NCBI RefSeq assembly: GCF_003589595.1
Contig: NW_020653715.1
Coordinates: 558,703 to 622,702 of the forward strand
DNA: 64,000 nucleotides
Source of the DNA: Hyposmocoma kahamanoa
Lineage: Eukaryota; Arthropoda; Insecta; Lepidoptera; Cosmopterigidae
Direction of reading: 5' to 3'
A model generated the notes under the pieces. The model saw only the letters and a list, made by a program, of their open reading frames with translations. It ran no database searches and had not been told where the DNA came from. Shown in pieces: positions 62,314 through 64,000 of this stretch. Both the position numbers and the translations under genes were made by a program. Numbering within the stretch: position 1 is the first letter of the stretch; the number at the start of each line of letters is the position of its first letter.

Positions 62314-63500
62314 GAGGACTCTGCTCTTCCACAACTGGAAAATCAACTAATAATAAATATCAACAAATTCTACCCATAAGTTAACAGTAGAATTAAGTTC
62401 TACTTTTTGACGTAACAATTTTGGGACCTTACTAGAAGTATTATGTACAGAGCAGAATTGATCAGGAAATTAGCTAACGTAGCCTTTGTTTATTTGTAAG
62501 GTTCTAAAAACATTGAACAATGGGTACGGTTCTGAACTCCGACCTTTCGTCTTTTGTTCCACGTAAATCCAATTTTATTCTCAAATGTGCACCTTTCTAA
62601 GTTAGTTAGAGAAAATAGCTATTTATTGTTTTAAGGCTAATAGGATTTTGGACCAATTTCACAGGAGTTATTAATGGATTAACTAAGGAATAGTAGCTCA
62701 ACCAAGCAGCGTTAGCATGGCGCACACAACACGCGACGCTACAATTTATATCCACGCTAGCGCGCGACTATTTTATAAATTTTGCGAGGATGGCTCGCGG
62801 TGTAATTTGACACGCGCGACTTACACGCAGTAAACAATTGAATTTAATGTTTTTTATTATTTTCTTTTGACAAATCGGTAATAATACCAGTACTTGCGAG
62901 ATGATGATGATGAATTGTTCTTACAAGTTTTCAAATAAAACACTTAAGTTTCCTTATTAGGCGATGCGCGCACGAAGCAATTTTGATCCTCGAGTTTTGG
63001 CAACTGGCAACCCTCAACTACCTGCTAATACGGAAGAAAAATACGATAGAAGTACCTGAAGCCTCGATTACTATCGTAACCGATGTCGCCAACACTCACA
63101 CATTCTTAATTTGAAACACAACACAATCTTGATATTGATTGGTCGTAGTTTCAAATTTAAAAAGAAATAAGAAATTCTGGAATTTTAATATAATTTAAAC
63201 TTTACCCTGTTGGCATATCGTTGAAAGTTCAATACCATTAATACCTATCATTACAAGTTACGACGTTTTGATGTTATTAATTTAGTTCTCCAAACAAGAA
63301 ACGACCATATTGTATGGGTATAAACTTTACTTTCGTTTCTTGTAACAAAAAAATATTTCGAGAGACAGAAAACTGAAAATTTATTAAATTAAGCCTTTCT
63401 GATGATATGTAATACCACCACGGGTAATAAAGGGTCTTTCAGCAAGAACTTTGTTTTGTAAATCAAAATAAAACAATAAATTTAGATAACAACGATTCAA
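62314..63500. other. No gene recognised; CpG-rich patch
   Basis: 62690-62830 is rich in CG dinucleotides (GCTAGCGCGCGAC, GACACGCGCGAC) around TATTTTATAAATTTT. Could be a promoter or a repeat; nothing else is recognised. Confidence 0.3.
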
Positions 63501-63535
63501 TTTTTTATTGTTTTAAAAAAAGTAAGGTTTGGCAA

Positions 63536-64000
63536 TTATGAATGAAAAATGATATCTGATAAATGTCCACCATGACCACACTTACAGATGTGCATTCTTT
63601 CATCAAAGTTTTTAATCACTTTTTGAGAAAATGGTGGGTCTATTTCGTTAATCACTCCACCAATTTTGAGTTTTAAGGCTGTAATCGATTCGATTGGCTC
63701 GGTATAGACTCTGTCTTTAACATAACCCCATAAAATATAATCCAGCGGTGTTAAATCACATGATCGAGCTGGCCACTTAACGGCTGAATTTCGTGAAATT
63801 ATGCCATCGTAAATTCGGTTTGCAATAAATTCTTTGTTTTGGTGGCTGAGTAACTTGTGCCGTTGGAATTGAGCCGTTTTTTTTTTCGAAAATTCGGCTG
63901 GAAATGCGGTTACGATCAATGGATTACGCTATCGAGAGATGTTCACAACTCAATTTTGGCCTATTATTGACGATATGGATATCACTAACATGTGGTTTCA
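63536..64000 (-). pseudogene. Tc1/mariner-superfamily (IS630-like) transposase C-terminal fragment
   Basis: The minus-strand frame (63536-63919) encodes SRNSAVKWPARSCDLTPLDY then ILWGYVKDRVYTEPIESITA and ends GGHLSDIIFHS. This matches the last part of a DDE transposase family in the IS630/Tc1/mariner superfamily, where the Asp in SCDLTPLDY lies near the third catalytic position. Upstream of codon 63919 the frame is broken (a stop in LSIA*SID) and the text QFQRHKLLSHQN looks like the frame-shifted QQDGATCH region. The sequence runs off the window edge at 64000. Dead fragment. Confidence 0.75.

Noticed and set aside
1..64000. A gene cluster or defence-type system
   Set aside because: No set of adjacent intact genes exists; apart from one K2P gene the coding traces are separate dead transposon pieces.

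Overview
This 64 kb window is AT-rich eukaryotic DNA, almost certainly from an insect and most likely a moth or butterfly (Lepidoptera). The evidence is one intron-containing animal gene and a dense load of repeat families of lepidopteran type: tRNA-derived SINEs, a short poly(A)-ended retroposon ending in a TACCACCAGGCGCACGAC-like block, RTE-, CR1/Jockey- and R1-type LINE remnants, and Penelope-like elements. There are no bacterial operons, no CRISPR array and no rRNA. Ten Ns inside a tandem array at 24582-24591 mark an assembly gap. The species cannot be named from the sequence alone.

Only one host protein-coding gene can be supported. It is a two-pore-domain (K2P/TWiK-like) potassium channel on the minus strand, spread over nine exons between 56134 and 43007. 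Every exon joins in frame across splice sites. Together they encode 507 residues, from the end of the first membrane helix to the stop codon. The exon holding the start codon and most of the first helix was not found and probably lies beyond 64000. The channel has a normal first filter (TIGYG), an unusual second filter (CIGFGD, with Cys where Thr is expected) and a very long Tyr/Arg/Asp-rich cytoplasmic loop between helices 2 and 3. Its introns hold SINEs, a Penelope-like fragment, a 54-bp minisatellite, a MITE-like inverted repeat and an R1-type insertion.

The left 43 kb looks intergenic (or belongs to genes whose exons are elsewhere) and is mostly transposon debris. 1-9.5 kb: retroposon tails, an intact-looking 989-bp mini LTR element (TRIM) with identical LTRs at 5299-6287, a reverse-transcriptase scrap and an ORF1-type LINE fragment. 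9.5-24 kb: an R1-type insertion with a 42-bp target duplication, several retroposon copies, a perfect 27-bp hairpin and a LINE inserted inside a retroposon. 24-43 kb: the gap-bearing tandem array, the longest reverse transcriptase remnant (27.0-28.3 kb), SINEs, Penelope-like elements, a perfect 28-bp inverted repeat and small LINE ends. 56-64 kb: SINEs, an RTE-type LINE end, a palindrome cluster and a Tc1/mariner-superfamily transposase fragment cut by the window edge.

The observations most worth a second look are the Penelope-like repeats that carry a hammerhead-ribozyme-like core with a swapped G3/C8 pair and a stem that varies between families, the TRIM element, the Cys in the K2P second filter, and the nested insertions with readable target-site duplications. 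Boundaries of degenerate repeats are estimates read by eye.
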